The notes under the pieces are model-generated. The model saw only the letters and a program-made list of their open reading frames with translations, was not told the DNA's origin and did no database searches. From contig JAIQFP010000003.1 in NCBI GenBank assembly GCA_020073165.1, positions 241,626 to 305,625 on the forward strand: a stretch of 64,000 nt of DNA, given 5' to 3'. Of this stretch, positions 18,191 through 27,480 are shown piece after piece (position 1 is the stretch's first letter; the number at the start of each line of letters is the position of its first letter). The position numbers and the translations under genes are program-made. The stretch comes from Terriglobia bacterium (lineage in GTDB: Bacteria > Acidobacteriota > Terriglobia > Terriglobales > Acidobacteriaceae).

Positions 18191-20356
18191 CTACTTCTTG
18201 TTCTTCCCCTTCTTGAGCTTCTTGGAAATTTCTGCCATCAGCTTGGGCTTTAGTTCGGCCAGCATATTGTCGACGATGTCGGAGATGTCGCCCGACTCCT
18301 CCGGCGCCGCCGCGGCGGCTTCCGGCTCCGTCGCGGGCTCGACCTCAGGCCTGGGCTCGGCGGGGAGCGGTGCTTCCTCGGGGACCTCCCGGAATCCGGC
18401 TTCGGCGTCGGCAATCTGCGCGGCAGCTTCCGATGCCGCGGTAGACTGGTGAACCTGCGTCCAGTTGGTCCATGCGGCAGCCAGCTCCGATTCGCGCTGC
18501 CGTTCACTGGTCTCAAAATCCTGCGCCGAGCTCTGCGATGACTCGGCGGGGGGTGCAATCTGGGCTGCAGGGGTTGTTTCCACCGACCCGGAGCCAACGC
18601 TGGCAGCGGCGGCAAACGCAACCTCTTCTTTGGGCGCGAACCCTGCGGTTTCGCTGAACTCCGTCGCAACTGCTGGTGTGGTTGCTTCCGGAGACGCGGG
18701 GGGTTCGCTCACCGCATCGGCAACCGCGGTTGGGGCTGGTTCCACCGGCAAGCTGGCGGGGAGCTCGGACGCAGTTACGGCAGGCGGCATGGCAGCTTCC
18801 GGCATGGACTCGGCGACAGCAGGAAATTCCGCGGCGGTGTCAACCGAGGGGACCTGCCAACTCGCGGCCGGGACTTCGGTCAGGGCGGCCGCAGCCGTCT
18901 CCATCTGGCGAGCAGCAAAACCGGTTTGCGCGGCCTCGGCGGCCGCGAACGCGGCATAGGCCTTCTCCATCTCCCGTTCCAGCAGGAAGCTGGTTTCCTG
19001 TTCGTCGACCGGTACCGGCTCAGCAATCCATCTCGGCCCGCCGCTCGCCCTGCCTAAGGAAGCCGTCCCGGCACTGGCCATTGCGGCTGCCACGATGACA
19101 GGATCCGGCTCGCTCTTCTCGACAGCGGTAGCTGTTTCTTCGCCATTCAGCGGCGCCAACGACGCCAGCGCCGCCAAGACTTCCGCGTCCGTAGCCGCAT
19201 GCTTCGCGACTTCCGCAACTGCGGCTTCGGGCGTGCTGGCTGGCTCCGGTACGACCGGAGCCGCCGGAGCTCCCGCCCAGGCCGGGCTCTCGTTCATAGC
19301 CGCGGCTTCGCTGCTGGCCATCGGCTCAGGAACAGGAGGAGGTTCGACTACCAGCGGGGCGGGCGTGGCTTCAGGAGCGGTTTCACTCGAAGTCTGGGGC
19401 GCTGCTTCTGCCGGCACTTCCGGCGCCGACGCAAAGGTTGCGGCCGGTACATCGCTCGGCATTTCATCTGCCGGAGGCTCGACCTTGTACTCTTCCGCCA
19501 CGGAAACAGCAGGTTCGGGCCGGGTTTCTTCGGTCACGGAGGCAGCGCTTGCGGCCGGGGTGTCGTCGGCAGCCGTGGCAGCAGTTTCGCCCACCGCCTC
19601 TGCGACCGGAGCCTGCTCCTGGGGTACAGGTTCTTCGTTCCTGCCGCTGACGGCGGCGGCGGCGGCGGCAATCGCTGCGATCTCTTCGGCACTGATGTCT
19701 GCCGGAAGGCCGGCCGGAATCGGACGCTCAAACCCTTGCTTCGCTTCGACCGGCTTGAAATCTTCCCCTCGCGGCAAGTTGCGGAACCCGGTGTCGCCGA
19801 CGTGGGCAGCTTCCGTTTCCGGCTCTGCGGCCTTGGATCCCGGCGACGGAATAATCAACCGATCCTTCCACCCGGTTTCGCTGTCGCCAAAGCTTTCGTC
19901 TCGTCCTGGTTCGGGCGCGCCGACCTGTTCCACGGCAGCAATGGCTTTGGCGAATCGTCCCGGTTTGTAGGGCTCGGGCTGCGGGACGATCTTATCTTCG
20001 AGCTTGGTGAGTGCGGTGAGGAGCTCGCTGGCTTCAAACGGCTTGACGATGTAGGCATCGGCGCGCACGCGGCGCGCCTCCTCGGGCTTGAAGGGCTCCA
20101 GCTTGCCCACGCTCAGCAGCACCGGAATGCGGGCGGTCTCGCGCGTTTCCTTCAGACGCTGGCAGACTTCGAGGCCGCCGTAACCCGGCATGTACACATC
20201 GAGGACGATCAGGTCGGGCCGGCTCTCGGCGATTTTCTTGAGCGCCGCCGAGCCATTGCTGACCGTCACCACTTCATAGCCAGCGTCGGTCAGGATTCTC
20301 CGCCCCATGCTCTGGGCGGTCACACTATCGTCGGCAAGCAGTATTTTCCGCGCCAA
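18191..20356 (-). CDS. Receiver-domain protein with long Ala/Pro/Glu-rich tail
   Basis: A 721-aa protein beginning with a CheY-like receiver (1-120): ARKILLADDSVTAQSMG holds the acidic pocket, LIVLDVYMPGYGGLEV the phospho-accepting Asp, and DAYIVKPFEA the signalling Lys. The TTG at 20356 was chosen because AAGGA stands 7 nt upstream and it gives the typical MARKILLADDS start; an open frame runs to 20410. After the receiver come about 580 residues of low-complexity Ala/Pro/Glu/Thr sequence ending in a charged Lys-rich terminus (LMAEISKKLKKGKNKK). No output domain is recognisable, so it may act through protein contacts (gliding- or polarity-type). Its kinase is not in the window. Confidence 0.85.
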   Translation of the reverse strand: MARKILLADDSVTAQSMGRRILTDAGYEVVTVSNGSAALKKIAESRPDLIVLDVYMPGYGGLEVCQRLKETRETARIPVLLSVGKLEPFKPEEARRVRADAYIVKPFEASELLTALTKLEDKIVPQPEPYKPGRFAKAIAAVEQVGAPEPGRDESFGDSETGWKDRLIIPSPGSKAAEPETEAAHVGDTGFRNLPRGEDFKPVEAKQGFERPIPAGLPADISAEEIAAIAAAAAAVSGRNEEPVPQEQAPVAEAVGETAATAADDTPAASAASVTEETRPEPAVSVAEEYKVEPPADEMPSDVPAATFASAPEVPAEAAPQTSSETAPEATPAPLVVEPPPVPEPMASSEAAAMNESPAWAGAPAAPVVPEPASTPEAAVAEVAKHAATDAEVLAALASLAPLNGEETATAVEKSEPDPVIVAAAMASAGTASLGRASGGPRWIAEPVPVDEQETSFLLEREMEKAYAAFAAAEAAQTGFAARQMETAAAALTEVPAASWQVPSVDTAAEFPAVAESMPEAAMPPAVTASELPASLPVEPAPTAVADAVSEPPASPEATTPAVATEFSETAGFAPKEEVAFAAAASVGSGSVETTPAAQIAPPAESSQSSAQDFETSERQRESELAAAWTNWTQVHQSTAASEAAAQIADAEAGFREVPEEAPLPAEPRPEVEPATEPEAAAAAPEESGDISDIVDNMLAELKPKLMAEISKKLKKGKNKK

Positions 20357-20522
20357 AGGATAGTCCTTTTCTGCTGAAGGGGGAGATAGCGCGAAATTAT
20401 CTTGTCCCACGCCCTAAGTCAATGACAATAGGAGACTAAGAGGTTACCAGCGGACATTCCCCTGTGGGTGGAGGTTGTCCGCCCGGCAACTTTCCGCACT
20501 TGCCTATCCGCGCGGCACTGAT

Positions 20523-21998
20523 TCAGAACGGGATGAGTTTCTTCAGGCCCTTCTTTTTCTTATGTTTGCTGGACGCAATCATAGCATCCACGTCATCCTT
20601 CTTTTCCTGGCTCGGGGAGGCCGCCTGATCGCCGGTTTTCGCCCCTCCCGCGTTGGCCTGACCCGAACTGCCTGCCCCCTGGTCGGAGGCCCCGGCCTGG
20701 ATCTCATTGACCTGCCCCGGCGGCAGGGCCTGGGCACTGTCGGACACATTAGGCTTCAGTTCGTTCGCATCGTTGATAGGAACATTGGGCTTCAGTTCAC
20801 CGGGGGTCGAATCGGTACCTGCCGCTTGGGCAGAGTCACCCGCGGCCGGAACCGGCTCGTCGGAACGAGGTGCAGGCTGGGCCGGCGGGGGGGCGCCAGT
20901 TTTCACCGTCTCCACTGAGACCGTATTGTTGCCCAAACCGCCCGTGCCTGTCGTCAATGCGCGCGTGGCTTGCTGCACCACCTCCGTCGCGCTCATCATC
21001 TTGGGATCGACCAGCGTAGGCTCGCCGACCTTGGCGGATTGGGCAACGTTCGGATGCTTCTTGAAATTGTTCATCAACTGCCCGAGCATGCCGGTTTCAC
21101 GCCGGCTGTCTTCTTCCGCCTTGTTCTGGGCGACAGCCTCCCGGGTTGGCTTGGGTACGCGTTGCTTTAACGCGATCAGGCGCGCTTTGGCATCATCGGC
21201 CCGATTCATCAGCGGATAGCGGGTAAGGATGCGCGAATAAGCGTCGGCCGCCCCGCGCGTAGCCATCTCGATCAACCGCGCCTTGGCCGCTTCGTTCACC
21301 CTGGGCCGGAGGCGCACATTCGCGATTTCTCCCTCGTAAGACTGGCCCAACAGGTACAACGCTTCATCCGCTCGGCTGTAGAGCGGGTACTTGTCCACTA
21401 CGGAGCGCAGTCGGGCAATGGAGGCGGGATAGGCCCCGCGCAAGTAGTAGAAACGTCCCACGCGGAACTCGCGGTCAGCCAGCACCTCCTGCACTTCCAG
21501 GAGACGCTGCTTGGCCTCCGGCACCAGCTTGCTGTCGGGCCACTGCAGAATCAGGTTGCGGTACTCCTCTTCCGCGCGTGCGGCGTGGGTGAAATCGCGG
21601 TCCGGCTTTTCCATCTGCTGGTAATGGATATTCGCGATCTTCAGTTGAGCTTCTGCCGCTTCCGGCATGTTGGGGAAGAAGGTGATGAAGTCCTTATATT
21701 CGATCTCCGCCTGGGTCAAGGACGTGGAGCCGCCTTCGGCATACCAGGAGTCAGCCACGCCCAGCTTGGCGCGGGCGATGAACTCGGAGTCGGGGTAGGT
21801 GTTAATCAGGGTCTGCAAGGTGAGCCGGGCGACGTCGAAGCGGTTGTGCTTCAGAGCGTCCATGGCGCGGTCGAACAGAACCTTATCCGGCTGTTTAGAG
21901 CCGACATCGGCCAGCGGGTTCTTGACTTTCTTGTTGGTGCAGGCGGCCGTGAAGGCCAGTACGCCTAAGAGCAGGATGACCAGAATACGACGTGACAT
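20523..21998 (-). CDS. bamD: BamD/YfiO-family outer-membrane assembly lipoprotein
   Basis: A 491-aa protein. It starts MSRRILVILLLGVLAFTAAC, a lipoprotein signal peptide with lipobox C, preceded by GAGG. Residues about 40-250 are TPR repeats of BamD type (MDALKHNRFDVARLTLQTLI, NTYPDSEFIARAKLGVADSW, FYYLRGAYPASIARLRSVVD, KYPLYSRADEALYLLGQSYEG). BamD works with BamA to insert beta-barrel proteins in the outer membrane. Usual length is about 250 aa; here about 220 further residues form a Pro/Ala/Gln-rich tail ending in KHKKKKGLKKLIPF. bamA is not nearby. The longer open frame to 22061 lacks a signal sequence, so the ATG at 21998 was used. Confidence 0.88.
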   Translation of the reverse strand: MSRRILVILLLGVLAFTAACTNKKVKNPLADVGSKQPDKVLFDRAMDALKHNRFDVARLTLQTLINTYPDSEFIARAKLGVADSWYAEGGSTSLTQAEIEYKDFITFFPNMPEAAEAQLKIANIHYQQMEKPDRDFTHAARAEEEYRNLILQWPDSKLVPEAKQRLLEVQEVLADREFRVGRFYYLRGAYPASIARLRSVVDKYPLYSRADEALYLLGQSYEGEIANVRLRPRVNEAAKARLIEMATRGAADAYSRILTRYPLMNRADDAKARLIALKQRVPKPTREAVAQNKAEEDSRRETGMLGQLMNNFKKHPNVAQSAKVGEPTLVDPKMMSATEVVQQATRALTTGTGGLGNNTVSVETVKTGAPPPAQPAPRSDEPVPAAGDSAQAAGTDSTPGELKPNVPINDANELKPNVSDSAQALPPGQVNEIQAGASDQGAGSSGQANAGGAKTGDQAASPSQEKKDDVDAMIASSKHKKKKGLKKLIPF

Positions 21999-22069
21999 AG
22001 AACCTCGGGAAACTGGTTTGTGCGACCCATGGCCGACGGGCGAGGGCGCCCCGTCCTCCACAGCTGAGG

Positions 22070-22744
22070 TTACACCTTCAGTAGAGTCGCCTCGGTTGCC
22101 GCTTTCAACAGCTTTTGTGCGTCTCTCTTGGGATCGCCTTGGCCAAAGACGGCGCTGCCGGCGACCAGGATTTCCGCTCCCGCCCGCACCACTTCGCCCA
22201 CGGTGTCGAGCGCGATCCCGCCATCTACTTCGATGCGGTAATTGAGCCCGCGTTGGCTACGCATCTCCGCCAAACGGCGGATTTTGTGCGCTGCGGCCGG
22301 CAGGTACTTCTGCCCCCCGAAGCCGGGGTTGACCGACATCACCAGGATGTAATCCACGCAGTCGAGCACTTCCATCAAGGTTTCGACCGGAGTGGCCGGA
22401 TTGATCACCACCCCGGCCAGCAGGTCGTGGCTCTTGATCAGGTGCAGGGTGCGATTCAGGTGCCGGCACACTTCTTGGTGCACTGAGATCCAATCCGCCC
22501 CAGCGTCCGCGAACTCCGGAATGTACTGGTCGGGATTCTCGATCATGAGATGGCAGTCGAGCGGCAAGTCCGTCGCCTTGCGCAGGGACTTCACCACCGG
22601 GGTCCCGATCGTGATGTTGGGGACGAAGTGCCCATCCATCACGTCCACATGGACCACGGTGCCGCCGCCCTCGGCCGCACTGCGGACCTGCTCCGCCAAA
22701 TGGGCGAAGTCAGCCGATAGAATCGAAGGTGCCAGCTCAATCAA
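22070..22744 (-). CDS. rpe: Ribulose-phosphate 3-epimerase
   Basis: A 224-aa TIM-barrel metalloenzyme interconverting ribulose 5-phosphate and xylulose 5-phosphate in the pentose-phosphate pathway. Motifs: LAPSILSADFAHLAEQV, HVDVMDGHFVPNITIG, DCHLMIENPDQYI, VMSVNPGFGGQKYLP, EVDGGIALDTVGEVVRAGA. The open frame runs to 22849, but its first 35 residues are not family-like and fall in a heptad array (22801-22849). TTG at 22744 (LIELAPSILS), with GGGAG about 7 nt upstream, gives the usual 220-aa length. bamD follows after 71 nt. Confidence 0.93.
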   Translation of the reverse strand: MIELAPSILSADFAHLAEQVRSAAEGGGTVVHVDVMDGHFVPNITIGTPVVKSLRKATDLPLDCHLMIENPDQYIPEFADAGADWISVHQEVCRHLNRTLHLIKSHDLLAGVVINPATPVETLMEVLDCVDYILVMSVNPGFGGQKYLPAAAHKIRRLAEMRSQRGLNYRIEVDGGIALDTVGEVVRAGAEILVAGSAVFGQGDPKRDAQKLLKAATEATLLKV

Positions 22745-22800
22745 CCTGGGCTCCCAGCAAGATAGTTGTGGAAATTCTAGCACGTTGGTAGCGACCGCCG

Positions 22801-22849
22801 GGTGCGAGTTGCGAGGGGGTTCCGGCACTGGGTACTCAGCACTTGGCAT
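22801..22849. repeat. Heptad-period array, about 7 units
   Basis: GGTGCGA, GTTGCGA, GGGGGTT, CCGGCAC, TGGGTAC, TCAGCAC, TTGGCAT in register between rpe and the divergent DMT gene. This weakly conserved array also argues against the long rpe start. Confidence 0.55.
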
Positions 22850-22866
22850 GCTAATCTCGTCGGTCC

Positions 22867-23715
22867 ATGCCTTCCCCCGCCCAGTTCGTACCCACCGGTT
22901 TCAGCCTGATCGCAGTGGTGTGCTGGGGAACCAGCGACTTCCTCGGCGGATATGCCTCCAGACGGTCAGACGCTTTCGTCGTTACTATGCTGGCCCACGC
23001 CAGCGGCTTCGGGTTGATGGCGAGCCTCGCCGTGGCCAATCACGCTCCATTCCCGTCGCACGCGAGTGAGGTCTGGGCTCTGGTGGCGGGTGCGCTCGGA
23101 GGGACAGGGTTGGCCCTGTTTTATCGCGCACTGTCCAGCGGCCGAATGGGGCTCACCGCTCCGGTGGCTGCCGTTTTGGGAGCGGCCATTCCGACCGTGT
23201 TCGGAATGTTCGCGGAGGGTATGCCGGGAGTTCTACCCATCACCGGATTTGTGCTGGCCGGCCTCGGAATCTGGCTGATCTCTCGACCGGAGGGCGCGGT
23301 CGGCCGCCCCGAGGGCCTGGGGCTGGCCGTTTTGGCCGGTCTCGGCTTCGCCGGCTTCTACATCTGCATCCACCGCACGGGCGACAGTTCGGCGCTGTGG
23401 TCGGCCGCTCATTCCCGGTTTGCCTCGCTGGTGATGGTCACGGGGATCGTGTTGGCTCGCCGCCGTGCGCCGAAGTTACAAACCAGCGCCGCGACCCTCG
23501 GGCTGATCGCCGGTTGCCTCGACTCCACCGGCACCCTGCTCTTCATCCGCGCCGACCAGACCGGACGCCTGGATGCGGCGGTGGTTCTGACCTCGCTGTA
23601 TCCTGCCATCACGGTCTTGTTGGCGCGGTGGTTTCTGCAGGAGCATTTCACCCGCTGGAAAGCCGTGGGTATCTTGACGGCACTGCTGGCGGTGCCGATG
23701 ATTGCGCTGCAGTAG
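22867..23715 (+). CDS. EamA/DMT-superfamily transporter
   Basis: A 282-aa inner-membrane protein with ten hydrophobic segments arranged as two EamA repeats (the second ends DAAVVLTSLYPAITVLLARW, then EHFTRWKAVGILTALLAVPM, the classic EamA close). The start FSLIAVVCWGTSDFLGGYAS is a typical first helix. Members export or exchange metabolites such as amino acids or nucleotide sugars; the substrate is unknown. It is divergent from rpe and 72 nt ahead of an ABC ATPase gene, with a perfect 26-bp palindrome in that gap. Confidence 0.85.
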   Translation: MPSPAQFVPTGFSLIAVVCWGTSDFLGGYASRRSDAFVVTMLAHASGFGLMASLAVANHAPFPSHASEVWALVAGALGGTGLALFYRALSSGRMGLTAPVAAVLGAAIPTVFGMFAEGMPGVLPITGFVLAGLGIWLISRPEGAVGRPEGLGLAVLAGLGFAGFYICIHRTGDSSALWSAAHSRFASLVMVTGIVLARRRAPKLQTSAATLGLIAGCLDSTGTLLFIRADQTGRLDAAVVLTSLYPAITVLLARWFLQEHFTRWKAVGILTALLAVPMIALQ

Positions 23716-23722
23716 AAGACTA

Positions 23723-23748
23723 CATTCCATATTCCGGAATATGGAATG
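23723..23748. promoter_or_regulatory. Perfect 26-bp palindrome, possible operator
   Basis: CATTCCATATTCC (23723-23735) is followed without a loop by its exact reverse complement (23736-23748). It is AT-rich in a GC-rich region and has no T-tract, so a transcription-factor operator for the following ABC ATPase gene is more likely than an intrinsic terminator. Confidence 0.5.
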
Positions 23749-23787
23749 CAATCAGAATTCAAAGGGAATTCGTGAGAAAGTAAGTCC

Positions 23788-24582
23788 ATGCCCCTCCTCC
23801 AAATCCGCAACCTGACGAGGGTTTTTCCCCTCGGGGAATCCATTTTCGGTGGCGGCGCCAAGGGAGAGGTGCGGGCGGTAGATGATGTTTCGCTCGACAT
23901 CGAATCCGGCGAGACCCTCGGGTTGGTCGGCGAATCAGGATCAGGGAAGAGCACCTTGGGCCGCCTGGTGCTGCGGCTGATCGAACCTACCTCGGGGAGC
24001 ATACGTTTTAATGGGCGCGACCTGCTGGCTGCCGACCATGGCCAAATGCGCCGCCTGCGCCGCGACATGCAGATCATCTTTCAGGATCCGTTCGGCTCCC
24101 TCGATCCCCGCATGCGGGTCGAAGACGTCATCGGCGAGCCGCTGATCATCCACGAAAACATGAGCGCATCTGGCCGCCGCGCCCGAGTGGCTGAACTGCT
24201 CCGTGCCGTGGGCCTGGACCAGTCCGCCCTGCCCCGCTTTCCCCACGAGTTCAGCGGAGGCCAGCGACAGCGCATCGGAATTGCGCGGGCTTTGGCACTG
24301 CGTCCCCGGTTCATGGTGGCCGATGAACCCGTCTCCGCCCTCGACGTGAGCGTGGGAGCGCAGATCGTCAACCTGCTGGCGCAACTGCAGCGCGAGTTCG
24401 GGCTGACGTATCTGTTCATCTCGCATTCCATGCCGGTGGTGCGGTACCTGGCAACCCGCATTGCAGTGATGTATCGGGGGAAAATCGTGGAGGTGGGCGC
24501 GACCGAGCAGATCACTTCCACACCTTCGCATCCATATACCAAGTCCCTGCTCGCAGCTACGCCCGAGATGGAGATCGCGTAG
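23788..24582 (+). CDS. Dpp/Opp-type ABC transporter ATPase (orphan)
   Basis: A 264-aa ATPase. Walker [21 protein letters not shown]-loop [20 protein letters not shown], signature [20 protein letters not shown] and Walker [16 protein letters not shown] are those of the oligopeptide/dipeptide (DppF/OppF) subfamily, and the C-terminal [16 protein letters not shown] is that subfamily's regulatory extension. It would energise peptide import together with two permeases and a binding protein, but none of these is adjacent: an exporter lies upstream and a Yip1 protein downstream. It may serve a transporter encoded elsewhere. Confidence 0.9.
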   Translation: MPLLQIRNLTRVFPLGESIFGGGAKGEVRAVDDVSLDIESGETLGLVGESGSGKSTLGRLVLRLIEPTSGSIRFNGRDLLAADHGQMRRLRRDMQIIFQDPFGSLDPRMRVEDVIGEPLIIHENMSASGRRARVAELLRAVGLDQSALPRFPHEFSGGQRQRIGIARALALRPRFMVADEPVSALDVSVGAQIVNLLAQLQREFGLTYLFISHSMPVVRYLATRIAVMYRGKIVEVGATEQITSTPSHPYTKSLLAATPEMEIA

Positions 24583-24682
24583 CTGCACCTGGCGCCACGC
24601 TCTCCAGCCCTGACAATCTGCACTTGTCTCCACTCCCCCCTGCGGCTTAGAATTCGCCCGCTGCCATCCTCAAGGAGACCGC

Positions 24683-25435
24683 ATGACATCTACGCCTATT
24701 ACTCCCACACCCGAAGCAGCCCCGCTATCTGAGCCCGCACGCATCATTAACACTTTTGTGGCGCCGTCGAAAACCTTCACCGACCTGCGCCGCAGCGCGG
24801 CCTGGTGGGGGCCGTTCCTGCTGATGGCAATCTTCTCGGTGGGCTTTGTTTATGTCGCCGGCCAGAAAGTGGGTTTTCGCAAAGCCATGGAAAACCAGAT
24901 GCAGGCGCAGCCCAAGACACAAGCCCGCCTGGAGCAGTTGACGCCTGAACAGCGTGAGCAGCAGATGCAGCAAGGGGCCAAGGTCACGGAGATCATCGCC
25001 TACTGCTTCCCGGTACTCCAGTTCGTCATCCTGGTGATCATCGCCGCCGCGTTGTTCGGCACGTTCAAATTCGCAGCCGGGGCGGCTGTTTCCTTCAAAA
25101 TCTCGCTGGCCATTGTGATGTATGCGGGCCTGCCCGGACTGCTGCGGGCGGTCCTGGCCGTCGTGTCCTTGCTGGCGGGGGCGAGCGCGGACTCGTTCAC
25201 GTTCCAAAATCCGGTAGCTACCAATCCCGGCTATTTCTTGAACCCAGCGGATTCGCCGTTTCTCTACAGCCTGGCTTCGTCGCTCGACATCTTTCTGATC
25301 TGGACGCTGGTGCTCACGGCCATTGGCTTCACTTGCGTGAGCAAGGTGAAGCGCGGAACAGCCCTAGCTATCGTTTTCGGCTGGTGGCTGGTCTTCACTC
25401 TGGCAGGCGCGGGCATCGGCGCATTGTTCTCATAA
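24683..25435 (+). CDS. Yip1-family membrane protein
   Basis: A 250-aa integral membrane protein from an ATG preceded by AAGGAG. The cytoplasmic N-terminus (INTFVAPSKTFTDLRRSAAW, then WGPFLLMAIFSVGFVYVAG) is the Yip1-domain opening, followed by about five hydrophobic helices (VLQFVILVIIAAALFGTFKF and others). The family in bacteria is of unknown function. No operon partner is evident: 100 nt separate it from the ABC ATPase and about 90 nt from the cytochrome gene. Confidence 0.8.
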   Translation: MTSTPITPTPEAAPLSEPARIINTFVAPSKTFTDLRRSAAWWGPFLLMAIFSVGFVYVAGQKVGFRKAMENQMQAQPKTQARLEQLTPEQREQQMQQGAKVTEIIAYCFPVLQFVILVIIAAALFGTFKFAAGAAVSFKISLAIVMYAGLPGLLRAVLAVVSLLAGASADSFTFQNPVATNPGYFLNPADSPFLYSLASSLDIFLIWTLVLTAIGFTCVSKVKRGTALAIVFGWWLVFTLAGAGIGALFS

Positions 25436-25523
25436 CATCAGGTGTGAGCCCGTCGGGCGCGTGACATGGATCACAAACCCGCATTTGACCGGCACAGATA
25501 GTCCTCATGCCTTGGGGAGGTGT

Positions 25524-26837
25524 ATGAGTCGAAGACTTGTTTTCATGCTCACCCTGGTCCCGTTTTGTTCCTCAATGCTCACCGCCCAGCAACCTGGCAC
25601 AGCCTCCCAGTGCGTTGACTGCCACAGCAAAGTCACGCCCAACATCGTGTCCGACTGGAAGCTGAGCAAGCACAGCCAGGCGGACGTGACCTGCGTCGCC
25701 TGTCACGGCGACCAGCACACCTCGGCCGACGACGTGGCCAAGGTGAAGATGCCCACGCCCGACACCTGCGCCACTTGCCACCAGACCCAGGTCGAGCAAT
25801 ACAAGAAGGGCAAGCATTCCATGGCGTGGGCGGCCATGCTGGCTATGCCCACCATCCACTGGCAGCCGATGGCCATGATCGAAGGCGAGAAGGGCTGCGG
25901 CGGCTGTCACAAGATCGGCCTGAAGTCGCCTCAGGACATGGCGGCCCTCAACCGCGCGGAAAATGAATTCGGAACGGCTTCATGCGATTCTTGCCACACC
26001 CGCCACACCTTTTCCGTAGAAGAGGCCAAGCAGCCGCAGGCTTGCGAGAGCTGCCATATGGGCTTCGATCATCCGCAGTGGGAGATGTACTCTTCGTCCA
26101 AACATGGGGTGCGTGAGGACCTGAAGCAACGCAAGATCCTGCCGCCGGACGCTGCCGCCCCCACCTGCCAGACCTGCCACATGCAGGACGGCAACCACGA
26201 AGTGCGCACCGCCTGGGGCTTCCTCGCCGTCCGCCTGCCCATGCCTGAGGACAAGCAGTGGGCGGCGGACCGCGCCACCATCCTCCAGGCTCTGGGTGTG
26301 CTCGATCCCGCCGGCAAGCCAACCGCGTTGCTGGAGACCGTTAAAGCCGCCGATGTCGCCCGCTTGACCCAGGAAGACTGGCAGCGTGAACGCGACAAGA
26401 TGCTCAAGACTTGCAACCAGTGCCACTCGCTCAATTTCGCCAAGCAGCAACTTCATTTGGGTGACGATATGATCCGCAACGCCGATCACCTAATGGCAGA
26501 GGCGATCCAAATCGTTGCCGGACTGTACAAAGATGGAGTACTGCCCAAACCCAAGAACTATGCCTACGCCTTTCCCAACCTGCTCACCTTTCACGATGCC
26601 CCAACCGTGATCGAGCAGAAACTGTTCGTCATGTACCTGGAGCACCGCATGCGCACCTTCCAGGGCACCTTCCACGCCAGCCCGGACTATGCGCTCTGGT
26701 ACGGCTGGAGCGAGATGCAACGCGACTTGACGGAGATCAAGGAACTCGCCGCCGACATGCGCCGCAACCACGGAGGACCGGGAATGCGGCCACCGGTCAA
26801 GACCATGGGGGCGCGGGAGAAGCCTGCGGGACAGTGA
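25524..26837 (+). CDS. Octaheme c-type cytochrome, HAO-like
   Basis: A 437-aa exported protein. The start at ATG 25524 follows GGGGAGG and opens a signal peptide. Eight CxxCH heme sites are present in order: CVDCH, CVACH, CATCH, CGGCH, CDSCH, CESCH, CQTCH, CNQCH, matching the eight hemes of the hydroxylamine oxidoreductase (HAO) family. The C-terminal helices ending in FHASPDYALWYGWSEM also resemble HAO. Family members oxidise hydroxylamine or reduce nitrite/hydroxylamine in the periplasm; whether the P460 tyrosine crosslink exists here cannot be told by eye. No membrane quinol partner or other nitrogen gene is adjacent. Confidence 0.85.
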   Translation: MSRRLVFMLTLVPFCSSMLTAQQPGTASQCVDCHSKVTPNIVSDWKLSKHSQADVTCVACHGDQHTSADDVAKVKMPTPDTCATCHQTQVEQYKKGKHSMAWAAMLAMPTIHWQPMAMIEGEKGCGGCHKIGLKSPQDMAALNRAENEFGTASCDSCHTRHTFSVEEAKQPQACESCHMGFDHPQWEMYSSSKHGVREDLKQRKILPPDAAAPTCQTCHMQDGNHEVRTAWGFLAVRLPMPEDKQWAADRATILQALGVLDPAGKPTALLETVKAADVARLTQEDWQRERDKMLKTCNQCHSLNFAKQQLHLGDDMIRNADHLMAEAIQIVAGLYKDGVLPKPKNYAYAFPNLLTFHDAPTVIEQKLFVMYLEHRMRTFQGTFHASPDYALWYGWSEMQRDLTEIKELAADMRRNHGGPGMRPPVKTMGAREKPAGQ

Positions 26838-26840
26838 ACG

Positions 26841-26882
26841 AGATTTTCGATTGCCGATTTTCAATTGGAAATTGAGAATCGT
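26841..26882. repeat. Heptad-period array, 6 units (AT-rich type)
   Basis: AGATTTT, CGATTGC, CGATTTT, CAATTGG, AAATTGA, GAATCGT between the cytochrome and DinB genes. It shares the words CGATTGC and CAATTGG with 27481-27577 and 28827-28903. Confidence 0.75.
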
Positions 26883-26946
26883 GGGCTCCGGTAGCAAATC
26901 GGCTCTTCGAGGTTGTATCCTTGCTCCGCACATCTGGAGGGTTGCC

Positions 26947-27468
26947 ATGAAATGCGTCATTGCTGTCGTAGCGCTGTTGGCTTCGAGTGTGATTGGGTTT
27001 GCGCAGCAGAACAAGGAGCCAGTGTCGTCGGTGGTGAAGGAAATGCTTCCTCGTATGGAGAAGAACATGATTGCCGCCGTCGAGGAGATGCCGGCAGACA
27101 AGTTCAGCTTCAAGCCCACGCCGCAGCAGCAGACCTTCGCCCATCTGGTCATGCATATGACCGAGGCCAACTACTACCTCTGCTCCAGGGCCGCCGACGT
27201 CGCCGAGCCCAAGGCCCAGGAACTGAAGGAAAGCGACGGCAAAGACAAACTGGTGGCGGGGCTAAAGGCTTCGTTCGATTTCTGCGACACGGCGATTCCC
27301 AAGATTACGGATGCCAAGTTCGCTGATCCCATCGAAGTCTGGGGAGGCCGGAAAACCACACGCGCTTTCGCGGTGATCGCCCTGACCAACGACTGGACCG
27401 ACCACTACAGCATTGCGGCGATGTACTTGCGGCTGAATGGACTGTTGCCGCCGACGGCCAAGAAATAA
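26947..27468 (+). CDS. Exported DinB-superfamily protein
   Basis: A 173-aa protein. ATG 26947 (GGAGG upstream) gives the signal peptide [20 protein letters not shown]. The rest is a DinB-like four-helix bundle: [36 protein letters not shown] and [18 protein letters not shown] place histidines in helix positions where DinB family members bind a divalent metal. Cytoplasmic relatives include thiol-dependent S-transferases; secreted ones like this are frequent in Acidobacteria and have no proven function. Confidence 0.82.
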   Translation: MKCVIAVVALLASSVIGFAQQNKEPVSSVVKEMLPRMEKNMIAAVEEMPADKFSFKPTPQQQTFAHLVMHMTEANYYLCSRAADVAEPKAQELKESDGKDKLVAGLKASFDFCDTAIPKITDAKFADPIEVWGGRKTTRAFAVIALTNDWTDHYSIAAMYLRLNGLLPPTAKK

Positions 27469-27480
27469 CGCCGAGCGGAA

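Noticed and set aside
19199..20377. A 392-aa Arg/Gly-rich open frame antisense to the receiver protein
   Set aside because: A by-product of low-complexity Ala/Pro/Glu codons on the real strand.
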